Of a DNA stretch of 64,000 nt, positions 43,175-55,908 are shown piece by piece (position 1 is the first letter of the stretch; each line of letters starts with the position of its first letter). The notes under the pieces were generated by a model. That model saw only the letters and a program-made list of their open reading frames with translations, was not told the origin of the DNA and made no database searches. Location of the stretch: NCBI RefSeq assembly GCF_020906515.1, contig NC_085850.1, forward strand, positions 3,720,001 to 3,784,000, given 5' to 3'. Position numbers and translations under genes: made by a program. This DNA comes from Vanrija pseudolonga. Taxonomy: Eukaryota > Basidiomycota > Tremellomycetes > Trichosporonales > Trichosporonaceae.

Positions 43175-44828
43175 ATGTCGGACCCACAACCGCCGTCCGC
43201 ACCGCCAAGTGCGTCGCCACCGGCATCTGGCACGCCAGCGGCCTCGACCCCAGCTGCGGCTGCCGCTGGGGCGCCTGAAGCAGCCGGCGCCGCCGCCTCT
43301 GCGACCACGAGCAAGGGGCCCAGTGCCGGCACTGGTGCGCACGCCAACAGCACTGCCGGTCTCCCTCCCAAGGCGCCGGCGCAGCCTCTGCACGGCTTCC
43401 GCGCGGCGCTGGAGCACACTGGTATCCCCCGCTCGGTGCTGTTGTGGAAGCCCAAGCTCCCCGGCCGTAACTGGACCATCTTTTTCACCGTCGTCGGCAC
43501 GCTCTCGTACCTGTACTACGACGACAGGAAGAAGGCCAAGCAGATCAGGCAAGAGTACATTGACAAGGTGTCATACCTTGCCCAGCAGCCCATGACCGGC
43601 AGCCTCGACATCCCGCGCAAGGTCAAGGTGTACGGCGCCCGCTTCCCCGAGGACGACGACACTGACCGCTCGCTGCGGTACTTCCGTAAATACGTCAAGG
43701 TGAGTTGGGTTGTGTTGCGGTGTGATGCCCGCCCGCCCGCGCTTTCCGCGCCGCCGTGCTGACCTTCTACAGCCGTACCTCGTCGCCGCGGCGGTCGACT
43801 ACGAGCAGGTGCATGCGCCGCTGTACGGCTCGATTGCGCGTATTGTCCGCGCCAAGACGGTGCGCGACCGGCGTGTGACGCTCGGCCTCGAGGCGCCCGA
43901 CGAGGCCCTCTCCCTCCCCGGCGTGCTCTCGCCCGAGGCCGTCCGCCAGCGCGAGCTCGAGGGCGGCACCATCCTCATCGGCCGCCCCTCGCTCAAGGAG
44001 TACCTCGCCGGCCTGCACCTCGCGTACAACAACGGCGTCAACGAGTGGGTGTGGGAGAAGGAGATTGACCGCGCCATCAAGGACGACGGCGTGTTCGATG
44101 AGCCGGTGACTGCCGCGCCAGAGGCACCTGTCGAGCCCGAGTCGACAACGGCGGCAGACCCCGCCGCGCCCGCAACGCCAAACTACACCAACCTGTCGTT
44201 CCTCTCCCGCCCTCCCCCTACTCCGGCAGCGCCTGCCGCCGCGGCGCCGGCACCAGTCGCCATCCCCGACTCGTGGCACGCCGCGCCTGCCCAGCTGCCG
44301 CCGCAGCCGCCCATCCTCCTCGTTCCGTTCCACAACCACCTCGGCTTCAAGCAGATCCCGTTCATGATCTACGACTGGTTCACTGAGCGCAAGCGCGTTC
44401 AGGCCGGCGCCGAGGCCGCCTACGCTCTGCTCACGAACGAGATCCGGCCGTTTGTCGGCCCCGAGGAGGGCGCCGCCCACCCCGACACCGACTTTGACAC
44501 CAAGGCCGAGTCGTACTACAAGAACCGGTACGAAGGCCTCCCGGAGCGCACCGAGCAGGCCCGCAAGGACTACTACAAGGACCTTGCGCCCCGTCTCGAG
44601 TCGGCCCGCCAGTTTGCCCGCGGCGAGCGCGGCCTGACCGACGAGGAGAAGAAGAGCGACAAGCCCATCGTGACCGAGGATGCGCTGCGCGAGGAGCGAA
44701 GGAAGAAGGAGCTCAGGTGGCTCGGTGCAATTGAGGGCTTTGAGATTGTCCGCCCAGAGACGCCCACGGCCTGGGACCCCAAGTGGAACGGCTGGCTGCG
44801 TGTGTTTGATACCTCGAACAAGGAGTGA
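43175..44828 (+). CDS. TIM54: Mitochondrial import inner membrane translocase subunit Tim54
   Basis: Two exons (43175-43699, 43773-44828) give 526 residues. Tim54 is a subunit of the TIM22 complex that inserts carrier proteins into the inner membrane. The diagnostic segment is LLWKPKLPGRNWTIFFTVVGTLSYLYYDDRKKAKQ (about 88-122), holding the single membrane anchor, followed by RKVKVYGARFPEDD. The C-terminal LLVPFHNHLGFKQIPFMIYDWFTER and WNGWLRVFD fit the fungal family. The first about 75 residues are Ala/Pro/Ser-rich; the middle (about 325-380) is an Ala/Pro linker. The start is the ATG at 43175, following a leader with no in-frame Met. The gene is tandem with the DUF262 gene, 217 nt apart. Confidence 0.9.
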
Positions 44829-45110
44829 AAGAGTACATTATTCAGTCGCATATCAGATCACGCACCATGCACCATTCTTGCACGTTGCACATGGCTACAC
44901 GCTCGTCTGAACAAAGGACTGCATTCCCTATGGTTGGAGCCTACATGCCATGGCACTGGCTGTGCCGTTTGCTGCTGCCTACTGCAAAGAGAATCTGGAC
45001 GATGCCCCAGTTTGCTGAGGGATGTGGCTAGTGTGGCCCGGCGCCCTTGCCGCAGAAGTAATGCCTCAAGAGGAGGAGAAGTAAGGTACCTCAAGTGTCA
45101 AGAAGTAATC

Positions 45111-48082
45111 TCAAGACTGGTGGTACATCTGCCACTGAGGGGCGCCTTGACGGGGCTGGTAGTCACCGGCAGGCGGGCCCCAAGTGGGACCGCTGGGGTC
45201 CGTTGCCGGCCAGGCATTGGCAGCCGGGTACGGGCGCTGTGGAGCGACCGGAGGAGCCTGCGGCCAGCCAGAGGGAGGATGTGGTGACAGACCAGGAGGG
45301 GCCGGCGCGCCCCAAGTTGGGGCTGGGAGCGGTTGCTGCTGTTGGTGGCTAAAGTGTTGCTGTTGTCGCGGTGTTTGAGGCAAGTGCGGATCTGACTGCC
45401 AAATGGCAGAGATTGGACGCCCTTGCAGAGCCGGGCCAGGATGTGATGGAGCAGCGGTTCGAGAAACCCCCTTCTGCGATTCCTCACGGCTCATGGTCCA
45501 GATGCTGCCCGCTCCGGAAATGTCACCGCCGAACAGCATTGGGGCAGGTTTGCTTGGTGGCACTCGGGCAGGTTGACCACCTAATGACAGGTTCTGCAAC
45601 ATGTCGTGGGCCGTCTGTCCAGGTTGTGGATACGTCTCATTGATCACCGGCGTGCTTGGGCGATCAGCATGGCTCTGACGCGGAGACATACCTTCTACCC
45701 CAGACGATCACCTCATCATCGTCGTCATAACCTTGATGGTCGTCACCGCCCACACTGCTGCTCCCTTCTGTCAGAGTTGCACGCATCGCAAGATTGACGG
45801 GGTCGTCTTCCGTTTCAGTCGATACGGAGACGGAGATGCTGTCGTCGTTGTCACGATTGGGGAGGGCCAGAGGCTCCTGGACAGGGCCCGTATTGAGGAG
45901 TGCTGCGCCGGCCTAAAAGGTGTCAGTCACCTGAGACCAGACAGTAACGACCACTCACCTCTGTCTGCATCAACAGCTTGACGTCCACCAACAGGTCTCC
46001 GATACGCATGAGTTGCTCCTCATTCGGGTGCACTTCATGTCTTGGCGCATTATCCAACTCATCACAGTGATCCGCGAACTCTGCGCCACCGTTGACCGAG
46101 CGTCCGCGACGAAGGGGAAGGAAGCCCTTCATGTCGATGTCCTCTTCTAGGGGCTGGTCAAGGCCAGGTAGTTGTGCCAGCGGGAATAAGCGGGCGAGGG
46201 CAATCATCAGGCGCTTGTAGTCGTGCCAAAAGGTCGCGAGGGCGGCGCTCAGATCTGGGTTGTGGCCCCAAGACTCGCGGGCAATGTATTTGAGGTTGGC
46301 CTTGATCCAGCGGGAGATGATGCGAAGGGCAGGAAGAATGCGACGAACGACTGCTGTAATGTTCTGTGCCAGCGCCATTATGCCATCGGCGTCCGTGTCG
46401 GAAGTGGGATCGTCGTCCTCAGCAATCGCCGAGTCGTCGACCTTGCCTCTAGATAGCAGCAGTTCTTCGACCTCGTCGGCCGTGACCGTCGTGAGGGCCG
46501 TGAACATGGTGAAGAGAAACCCGAGAGAAAGCTCCTCTACTGCCTGTCGCCTTTCTGCCTGCTTTGCCCCATCTGCTGGAGCGGCGCCCCGCGTTGGCGC
46601 CGATGGACCCAGACGCGCGTGCCAATGCGATCCGATCACCATGGCCGTGGTCTTGACAATTGCTTCGGAAGGCAGCCTCCGAGCGCGCACGAGGCGAGTA
46701 AACTGATCTAACAGCGTCGCATTGAAGGCGGCAAGGTGACTGGTGCTGGGGACGAGTCAGTAGGTTTCATCATCCTCTTACTTACCCAGCCTTGAGGAAG
46801 ATGATCGACAGGGCAATCAAGAAATCACGCTTAAACGCGTCTTTGTCCTCGCGCGCTTCTTCATCGCCGCCCTCCACGTCAGTGTGGCGGTTCGCGCGCC
46901 AGCGGTCAAAGACCTTCTTGAAAACGCGCTCCAGGTTTTGCTCGCCGCTAGGGAACGGCTGCTGGACAGCCAGTGCGCGAAAGTAGTGGTAAGCGCAGTG
47001 AAAGTTGTCCCCGAGATATCCGTCGATAACTGCGAGCTGGTTGAATGCAATTCCTATGGCGTGTCAGCCCATGTACAGTTGCAGACTTGGGCACTCACCG
47101 TTATCAGGCTGCAGACCGCGGGCAACCTCGTAATACGTTGTGGCGTTGCTAAACTTGTCGGCCGAGTCAGACCCACGGCTGGCATCGTGCCCTTCGCGTG
47201 CCTCGCGGCGAGCACGCTCGCTGTACTGCTCCTTGTAGCGCTCGAGGTCGCCGAGACAGATGAGGCCCTTGTAGACTATGCTGAGCTTCTTGTCCGTCTC
47301 CTCGCGGCTGAGCGGCGGGGCCAAGCCTGGGCTGTCCTCGCCTGCCGTTGCCGGAATCGGGAGGCCGACCAAGGCCAGGCGGTCCTGGGTCCTGTCTTGC
47401 ACGCGGTAGAATGCGACGATGCGAACAATCAAGCTGCGGTAGAAGTTGTCCTCTGCAACGAGTGCCGAGCGGAACCTTGCCAGCGTGCGCCGGAGGTCTG
47501 CCACGGGGTCGGCGCCGTGCTTGGGGCCGCCGTTGCCGCGCCTCTGGCCTGGTGGAGGGAGTACAGTCTCGATTCGCGCCGTGATATCGCGATACGCCCC
47601 AATGATAGAGTACGTGGTGTTGAGCCAGAGGAGGTCAATCGACTGCGCGTGGGGACTCTGCGGATGTTGAAACAGGACGGCGAGATAGGCGTTGCGTGCG
47701 CTGCAGTGTGTGTGGTCAGCTTCGTGATGCGAGTTCTAACAGCTGCACCATACTCACCGTTGCCGCAGGCTCTCGGCCTCGCGGGACCACGGAGGAGACG
47801 TCTTGAGCGCCGCCTTGAGCTCGGCAGCTGCGTCCTGCGCGTTCCTGATAACGAGGTGTCAGCGTGAAGTGATCCCGTCGTCGTCGCCAGCAGCTCGGTC
47901 AAGACGCACTGGAAGAGCTCGGTAGCGCTCAGCTGCGCCGCGCCGGTCTCGTCGTCGCCCACGCCCCCGTCGGCGTCATGTGGCTGGGCGAGCTGCTCGG
48001 TGCTCCCAGACGACGTAACGACCCGTGTTGTCGTGCGCGCGCCCCGCCCACGGCGCCGCGAGTGTCCCGACGGCCCGGGCAT
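45111..48082 (-). CDS. Est1/SMG7-family TPR protein
   Basis: Seven exons (47910-48082, 47758-47844, 47099-47700, 46786-47053, 45959-46745, 45692-45912, 45111-45654) give 893 residues. Family members act in nonsense-mediated decay (SMG5/6/7, Ebs1) or telomerase recruitment (Est1). The N-terminal 14-3-3-like TPR part has LWLNTTYSIIGAYRDI, IVYKGLICLGDLERYKEQY and ATTYYEVARGLQPDNG; it joins the core GIAFNQLAVIDGYLGDNFHC then YHYFRALAVQQPFPS, the strongest family signature. Near the C-terminus DDPVNLAMRATL and DDDEVIVWGRR are also family features. The last about 180 residues are Pro/Gln-rich. No PIN nuclease domain is present, so it is closer to SMG7/Ebs1/Est1 than SMG6. Which pathway it serves cannot be decided from sequence. 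Confidence 0.87.
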
Positions 48083-48414
48083 GAATCCAACGTCGTCCTC
48101 GGCGGGCGTGCGCTAGGCGGCCAGTGGGTGTGATGCACGAAGCGTGTATGTGTGGTGTGGGGAGGACGACGGCTGGGTTGAATGACAGAGGCGAGTACGA
48201 CGACTCGCAATGACGAACGACGACGGATTGTGTAGCAGCGGCGCGGGGTGGGGGTGAGTGAGTGAGTCAAGGAGGCGGCATCGCACCGGACGGCCAAATG
48301 GCGGCTGTTTTTGTCATTCGACTTTGGTTTACCCTGCCCAAGTTGTGTGCCATGCACTCGCACTCGCGACAATGTCCCACTCTGATGCTCAGATGCATGC
48401 AATGATAGATACTA
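48083..48414. other. Spacer between SRP68 and the Est1/SMG7-like gene
   Basis: It holds the SRP68 3' end and the Est1/SMG7-like promoter and leader, both minus strand. No further element was seen. Confidence 0.55.
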
Positions 48415-50395
48415 TTACTGGCCACGTCCAAACCATCCACCCAGCCATCCCTTCTGCTGCTGCTGAGCCTGCGGCTGCTGCTCGGGCGCCTCGGTAGCCT
48501 CCACAGGTTGAGGCGTCGCCTCCCGAGTGCGCTCGCGCGCCACGGCCGCCGGCCGTGCAACAGGCGCATGGACAACCTCTGGCGTTGCGATAGCAGCCTG
48601 TGCCTGGATGGGAGCAACCTTTGGCAGACCCTTTCCAGCGTGCTCGAGGAGATCCTCCATAGGCAGGTCAATGTAGTTGAATGCCGTGTCAAAGAAGACG
48701 GGCTTGGTCACCGTGTGTGCAAAGAGCGCACGCTTGGCAGCAAGGTCGAGAGCCTGGACACGCTTGTCAAGGCTGTCAATGTCGGCCTGAGAGAGCTTGA
48801 CAACCTCCTCCTGCAGAGGCACGTCAGAGTTGAACAGCGCCTCGCGAGCCTGAGTAACGTTGTCGCCGGCGAGCGACAACAGCTGGACTGCCGAGGCGTA
48901 CGACGGCGTGGGGTGGACCGTGTGGAGACGGGCAAGGTAGTACTCCTTTGTGGCGTTGAAGTAGGACGAGACGCCCTCGGCAGCGCGACGGACACCATCC
49001 TTCTCCTCGACGATGGCGAGGTTGCGGAGCTGGTTGAGACTCTGCAACACAGTGTCGTACAGCTTGACGATGGCCGCAAGAGACTTGATCGCCTCCTCGA
49101 CCTTTGCCCGCCCACCGGGAATGGTGAACACGGTCGGGTCCGCAGACAGCGAAGGCTGGCTGGCAGACAGGGAGTCGACAAGGAGAAGGTCGCGGCGAAT
49201 GCGGTTGGAGAGCAAAAGGAAGACGATGTACTGGTGCGCAAGCGAGAGCGACTCGGCCGTGCGTGTCGAGCGCAACGACGCCGAAGCCGAATTCTCATGG
49301 TCCTCGACCAAGTGCCTCGCGACGCCCTCGGCGTCACCAAGAACACCGAGAACACGGTCCCAGCCCTTCATTCCACGGCCCTTTCCGCTGTCCGACTTGC
49401 CCTTGAGCTTGCCGAGCGCCTCCTGGACACGGAGCATGGCCTGGACGATCTCGGCGTTGCGGAGCTCGACCTTGTCGCCCGCAAACTCGACAGCGTCGAG
49501 GGTACGGCGGCCGGCCTCAATCTCAGCCGAGCCGACCTCGGCACGCAGGCTGTCGACGAGCTTGCCGAGGCCAGGCAGCGCCTCCTCCATCAAATCGGCG
49601 TCAATGTCGGCCACGACACCCTCAATGTCGTGCGACTCGGCGCGACCGAGCTTGTACGCGCTGAAGCGGATAAGCGGGTCGTAGAGGTCGATAAACTCGG
49701 CGGCGAGGGCCTGGTCGTACGAGTCCTTGGCTGCGTCCGCGAGCGTGTTGAGCAGGCGGCGGCGCGCAGCGAGGTCGGCGAGCACATCGGCGTACTGCAC
49801 GCGCTCAAAGTTGAGCTCGGCGCGCACTGACAGGTGGTAGATGGTGATCTCGGCCAGGGTTCGCTGCGACAGGCGCGACTCCGAGGCGAGATGCTGCGCC
49901 GCGGCGTACAGCGACGTGGAGAACTTGAGCGCGCGGCGGAGCCACGAGATCTGTTCCTTGCGCGCCGAGGCCGGCGCGTTCGGCTTGCCGATCAGTGCCT
50001 TGAGCTCATGCGAGTGCGCGAGTGCGCGCTCGGCGGAGAAGAGGATGAGCTGGAGGTGACTGGGGTCGGGTCAGCAGCGAGCCCACAACCTCGACTCACC
50101 GGACATCCGTAACCGACTCGGGAGTGAGCGGCGCAGGCTTCTTGTACACCTTGCCCTTGCCCGACGTGAGGCCCGTCACCTGGCGCAGGCGGTGAAGCTT
50201 GTTCGAGCAGTGGTGGCTGGGACAGGTCAGTGGGGACCGCAACGACCCTCCACCTACCGGTATCGCTCGTGGTCGCCATTGCGGAGGCCGTAGACGCCGC
50301 GCTCGCGGCTGAGGAGGTTCAAGACTGGGGGTCAGCAGAAGAGCGAGGGTAGCTTGCGCACCCTTGAATGAGAGGTCCTGCGTGGGCTGGGCCAT
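48415..50395 (-). CDS. SRP68: Signal recognition particle subunit SRP68
   Basis: Four exons (50362-50395, 50258-50324, 50100-50216, 48415-50059) give 620 residues, matching the family (about 600-630). SRP68 binds 7S RNA and, with SRP72, targets signal-peptide-bearing ribosomes to the ER. The N-terminal RNA-binding block is assembled from the three short 5' exons: GVYGLRNGDHERYRHHCSN and KLHRLRQVTGLTSGKGK, the classic HGLRHGDYQRYR-type motif. Exon 4 has repeated helical TPR-like stretches and KPVFFDTAFNYIDLP near the end, another SRP68 signature. A Gln-rich stretch and the terminal KGWLGGWFGRGQ follow, fitting the region that contacts SRP72. It is divergent from LSM7, 253 nt away. Confidence 0.95.
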
Positions 50396-50648
50396 TGTTG
50401 CTTGGAGGAGGAGAGTAGAAGTGCCCACACGAGCGAAGTGTGATGGAGCTCGACTTTGACAATGTCGCCTGACGCCTCGAGGTTCCAGGCGGCTCATCGT
50501 GGTGGTGGATGCCAGTTGGCACTTTGCTCGGAATTTGCTCCCGTCGGCATCCACCACCGACAATCAACCTCGACCTCGATCGACCTTTGCTTGTTGTTGC
50601 AGTTGCAGCGTTCGCCCATCTACAACACCACCAAAACCCCTGCAAAAC

Positions 50649-51161
50649 ATGTCATCAAGAGTAAGTTCGGCCTCTCGAGCACCAGCCCATCGCTAACCCG
50701 CAGGGCGGACGAGGAGGCGCGACTCGCGGCCGTGGCGGCGCGCAGGGAAGGCCCGACGACCGCAAGAAGAAGGAGAGCATCCTCAACCTCGCGCTCTACG
50801 TCGACAAGAGCATCAACGTCAAGTTTGCCGGTGGGCGCGAGGGTGCGTCGGCTTTTGAAATGGAAGAGATGGAGCTGACCCCGCAGTCACGGGCATCCTC
50901 AAGGGCTACGACCAGCTCATGAACCTCGTCATGGACGAGGTCGTCGAGTCGTATGAGAGTGGGTTTGGGTTTGGGCTGCAAGGCGGCGCTGACTGGCCCC
51001 AGACGATGCGATCCCCAAGCGGACACTCGGCCTCGTCGTCCTCCGCGGCCCTAACGTCGTCCTCATCAGCCCGACTGACGGCTCAGCTGGTGAGAGCTTA
51101 GTCGTGCGAGACCGAGAAGCTAACACACCCTGCAGAAATCGAAAACCCCTTCGCTCAGTAG
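50649..51161 (+). CDS. LSM7: U6 snRNA-associated Sm-like protein LSm7
   Basis: Five exons (50649-50660, 50704-50842, 50887-50958, 51003-51089, 51136-51161) give 111 residues; human LSM7 has 103. LSm7 belongs to the LSm1-7 ring (mRNA decay) and LSm2-8 ring (U6 snRNA). Sm1 is KKKESILNLALYVDKSINVKFAGGREVTGILKGYDQLMNLV-like, with the family-specific KKKESIL start; Sm2 is LGLVVLRGPNVVLISP, and the protein ends IENPFAQ. The N-terminus before Sm1 is unusual: MSSRGGRGGATRGRGG, an RG-rich extension. Exon 1 encodes only four residues. All four junctions preserve the Sm fold. Confidence 0.95.
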
Positions 51162-51422
51162 ATGGCGAGATTGACCGCGACGCAGTAGTAGCATCAATAG
51201 CACGCATGTATCATCAGAGACGTCAGAGCTTGGTCCAGTTGCACTAGGCTGGCAAACTGGATCGCCAGGTCGGACTGTTGTTGCCTTCCTCGGCGACGCT
51301 TGTGGTTCAGCCGCCCAGCCCAGTTAACACACCTGCACGCCGTCCTCCCCCTTCCCCTCGCCTGTCACACTGCCCACGATGGGTACATGGATACATACAG
51401 AGCCTATACGACCTGTGTTTCT

Positions 51423-54400
51423 CTACTTCAAGCCAGACGCTATCGCCGTCTCAATCTCACCGGCCATGGCTCTCAGCACATCTTGTACAACTGTGACGTT
51501 GCACAGTATCGACGTTCCATTGTCCAGTCTCAGAACCGGAGGCATAACAGGCGCGATCGTTCGGGTGGGAGCAAGTGCAGCTGGCGTGCGGCCCGGCGTC
51601 TTGCCCGGAGTGGCTGCCACTGCTCCTGGCGTCATTGCAGCTGCAGGCGTACCGAAGGCAAGCGAGCCAGGGGTGTGCACCTTGGCGACACGCGCGGCCT
51701 GGAAGCCCTTCGCAACCGCGCGCTCGAGGTTGGGGATGGCGCTCAACGGACCGCATGTGAGGTCCAGAGGGATACCGGGCCTCTGCTGAGAGGCATCTGT
51801 GATGAGGAAGCGCGACGAGTCCGCGGTGAGAGTGGCATCGAGGGCATACCGCGTCGTTCCCTCGTGATCCCACACGAGACGGTATTGGGTGACGGAGCGG
51901 ACGACGAGCACGGGGTACTCGGTCGCTGTAGCCACTCGGAGCGACTCGACCTCGAGCAAGAGTGGTAGCGTTGCGCGGAGCAGTTGGATGAATTGCTGCC
52001 CGCTGCTACCCAGAGCGTCTGTAGCCTGCGGCGACTGTGCCGTCAACTCGTTGAGGTGATGAGACAGTAACGGCGCGATCAACTGATGAGGACTGGGCTC
52101 TCCATCCACAGCTGGTGTAGCGGATGGAGCCGCAGGTGTGGAGCTGATGAAAGACGAGCGGAAGAATGACGCCTCGTACGAGTCCGATGTGGGCGTGTAC
52201 GTGATGGCGACCTGGTAGCCCTTTGACAACTGTTAGCATTGAAATGCAAGGGAAGCGATGTTCACTCACTGGAGCATACTGGAGGGTGGCGGTGCACAGG
52301 TCAAAGGAGAGCATGCGGATATCGCGGAACTTCTCCGTCTTGTTGAGGCGGTTGACATCGCCAGCGACGATGATGACCTTGCTGAGCCTCTCCCACTGTT
52401 CCAGGAAGTCGGGGACGCATCGCGAGACGTTGGGAGCCCGGAAGCGCACAGTCGACGTCGCCTGGTCAAATCTGATTCCTTCGGCTCGCGCCGCAGTGGA
52501 TGACGCTGGGGCAACGTTTGCAGGGGACGTGTCGTTGACTGACGGACGGTGGCGAAGGCGGACAATGGTCTCCACAGAGCACTTGGCTCCCTTCCACCAG
52601 TCGTTGATAACGAGGAAGACCTTGGGGGCAGCCACTTCTGCCGTTCGGCCGTCCTTGAACAAGTCGCTCGCATTGACGCAGAGGTTTGGCACCATACCTG
52701 CCAGGGCAGAGCGGCTGCGAGGGGCGGGGAAGTCGGTGTCCTCGGGGAAGTGGGTGGTGTACGGGATTCCACGATCCTTGAGCTGTTGCTCCACCATCGT
52801 TTGCGCTACCAACGCATTGCAGTAGTAGAACATGTCTCGCAGGTCCTTGGAATCGACTCGGAAACGGCACGAGGCGTCCTCGGGGTCGAATTCGTCGGGA
52901 ATGTTGACCGTTCCGTCCTCATCCAATGACCTCTTCTGGCTCTTTGCCTTGCGTCGTTCGATGAGCTTCGACAGCTCGATCGGTATCCGGTCACCAACAG
53001 ACATCTTGAGGCCACCTCCGTTGTCCATCGGGACGCGAAGAAGCTTGAGAAGCTCGTACGCAATCCCGTCTTGCGTTACTTTGGACACAAAGTAATGCGA
53101 CTGTGAGACGGGTAGTGGCACGAACACGGTCGACGTCGGGTGCAAATCGGTCTTGGCGAGATCGTGTGTTCTCAATGCCACACGGCGCACAGGATACAGA
53201 CCCAGCTGTCGAAGGTTGTCCTCCACGTCCTCCATAATGACAGCGGATAACAGTCGGTGAAGGTCATCTGCCAACCTCGTCTTGTGATCATTGACAGACG
53301 CAGTTGCGAGTTTTGCCCGCAGGCTCCGGTTGTTCTCCAGCACCTGACCGTTGTCCTTGGTGCTCGTGTCTTCAATCTCGATGAGGCCGGTGGTGGCCGA
53401 CACGGCGACTGTGAAGTGCGCGTTGCCATGCTGTGCAGACAGGGGAACGACGAGGGCGAGGGGGCGCGTCGGGGAATCGGACTCGACAATCCGCGGGGGA
53501 TTTTGAGGGTTGAGCGTCAGACGGTGAACGCCGAGGAGCGGTGCTGTTGTCACCTCGGATAGATGCTTGGCATGTGCCCTTGTCGCTGTTGTCAAGATCT
53601 CCTTCATGCTGAGATTGCTGGGATTCTGGGCATGGTTAGCTCGGCCACGGTCCTCCACTCACGATGCTCAAAATCGATGGGTCCATCGAGTCCCCAACAG
53701 TCAAGGTACCACCGACACCAGCCTCTCCAACCTCCCATTGCACCTTGATCTCAAGGTTCACTGCACGCTCAGTGGGCTGGACACCACAAGCGGCTGTCTC
53801 CCGCAGGATCTTTTCAGCCTCGCTGATGGGGGTGGACGACTCGGTGAGGGAGAAGGTTAACGTGCCTCCAACAGGGGCAGGCGTCCGCGATGTGCCCAAG
53901 CTTGATGGTGGCTGCGTTCGCTTGCCAGCGGCCCCATGGGCCGGTTGAGGTTGTGGTTGCCGCTTCGGCGTCCAATACCGCACTCGCAGCTCCTTCTTCG
54001 CCCGATCAGTGTCGACAAGGAGCTGGCCCCTCCATCGACCTTGACTCAAAACCATGGCCTGGGAGAAGAGGACTTCAAGCTGGTATGCCAGTGACAGGTG
54101 TTCTGAGGGCGTCAGTTTGTTTGTTGCCCCCAACACTCACGTAGCAAGTTGTACACGCGGACAAGGGGCGAATCAACAAACGCAGTGTCCTCTGACGCAG
54201 CATTCGTTTCTAGGACTGGTCGTGGTGCCAAGACCTCGATATTTGCGAGGTCCAGAATCTGCTGTCGCTCTTCCGCAGAGAAAGACGAGCGCGAGCCTTC
54301 GCTGCCCCAAGCCCATTCCAATCCAGTGAGCCACCATCGACTGTCGTCTTCAAAGCCGACGACACTGAGCTGAGCGCGCCATCCCTGGTTTCCACCACCG

Positions 54401-55464
54401 CGGACGTGAACACGACCATCCGCCACCTTCTCAACCACGAGCTCTGGTGGAATATAGTCGACGCAGCGTAGTCGGTATAACAGGTGCTCGTTGAGCCGTT
54501 CCACAGTGTCGAGAACCGCTGGCGGGTTCAAGGGAGGTTGAGGAACGAAGGAATCTGTCAAGGCTGTCGGCAGTCGCGTGTAGGTGCCAGTGGACTGGAG
54601 GGACAATGCCGTCAGGAGATCCGCGTTCCGTTCTCTGAACAATAGTCAATATCACAATAGCAAGTCACACGGCGCCCAACTCACCGCAACGTCTCGACCA
54701 GCTTTGTGACGTGACGGATGTGCTCGATTGCGACCTCATGCTGAGAGTTCTGGTGCTCCAGGAACTGCTGGATGCGCCTGGCGTCTGTCACTTTGCCTTG
54801 GGCAACGGAATCGTCTGCCACTCGCGCCTTTGGCTTGAGCGGATGTGTCGCCGGGCTCGTATTGTTCGACTCTCCATTCGAGTGTGGGGTCGGAAACGAC
54901 GGCGTAGGGCCTACTGGCAGCCCCGATGCCGCAGCAGCAGTGACCAAGTCGACCGACGTCTTCCATCGTAGCACGGCGAGGTACTTGAGCACTGCCTGTC
55001 TGGTCGTTTTGGCATACTCGATAATATGCTTTGGTTTTTGCCGAGGTTGCAGTGGCGGCAGCCTGTGATATCATCAGCTCGCGTCTCTAACTCCTCGATA
55101 CGCATCCTCCGCGCGCGCGGGGAGTGCAGCACCCAACGCACGTCTTCATCACCAGTGTCCGGAGGTCGCGGTCTCCCCTGCGAGAGAGGCGGTCGAGCAT
55201 GGGTCCGAGGGGGATGTTTTCCGTCTCCCAGTAGGGCGGGAGCTCGTCCTCGATCTGGTCTGGCGTCGGGGTCGGGTACGCAAAGTAGGGGTCTGGTCCG
55301 AGCTGCGGATTGCGCGACGACGAGGCGACGGGCTGCGGCCGCTGGTGAAGAGCTGCCGGTGCACCGGGCTGCTGCGACTGCTGTTGTGGTGCCGGCGCGC
55401 TGTCGTTCAAGCCTGATTGGGCTTGGACGCTGCCCGAGGGCCGCGCAGGCGCTGGTGCGGTCAT
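51423..55464 (-). CDS. MED14: Mediator complex subunit 14 (Rgr1)
   Basis: Six exons (55142-55464, 54685-55062, 54141-54634, 53663-54102, 52270-53625, 51423-52220) give 1262 residues. MED14 is the backbone joining Mediator head, middle and tail modules. The family-defining N-terminal region is split by the first intron: NIPLGPMLDRLSRRGDRDLRTL, then KPKHIIEYAKTTRQAVLKYLAVLRWKTSVDL (human MED14 has the same order). Later features are LPTALTDSFVPQPPLNPPAVLDT, LRCVDYIPPEL, LSLAYQLEVLFSQAMVLSQGRW and a long tail-module part in exon 5 (SKVTQDGIAYELLKLLRVP, LVINDWWKGAKCSVE). The first about 85 residues are a low-complexity Pro/Gln/Ala segment. It is convergent with LSM7 and divergent from FAD1. Confidence 0.93.
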
Positions 55465-55908
55465 TATGCCAGGGGCGAGAGGGTTGTTTTGGAGTAGTGA
55501 ATCAGAGAGCCATGGCTCTAGTTGACGGAGAAGGAGGAGGAGGCGAGTGGAGGAACAAGGAGGAGTTGTAGTGTGGGTGGTGGGTGGTGGGTAGGCAAGT
55601 TGCATTGTGTGGTGGGTGGTGGGAAGTGACGCGCGCCTATTTTACCATGAGTGGGATGGTGCAGGCCTAATTATGTTGGGTGAGCCATGCGGTCGCCGTG
55701 GGTGGGGTGCCTGAACTCGTCACTTGTGGCGACCGGCGACAGGTTGCCAGATGCACGGCGCCGTCAACCGCCGCCGCTGACTGCTCTGGCTGCTGGCCGC
55801 TGGCTGCATTTTCGGCCCTCCGGCTCAAACCAAACCCGTGGCCAGGTGCTATACTCATCATCGACTCGGTAGTGTACACCATCACCCAACACACACCACA
55901 CACGCACA
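55465..55908. other. Divergent promoter region between MED14 and FAD1
   Basis: About 440 nt. The MED14 side has a CACC/TCC-rich leader (minus strand) and the FAD1 side a CA-rich leader directly before its ATG. No gene was seen. Confidence 0.6.
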
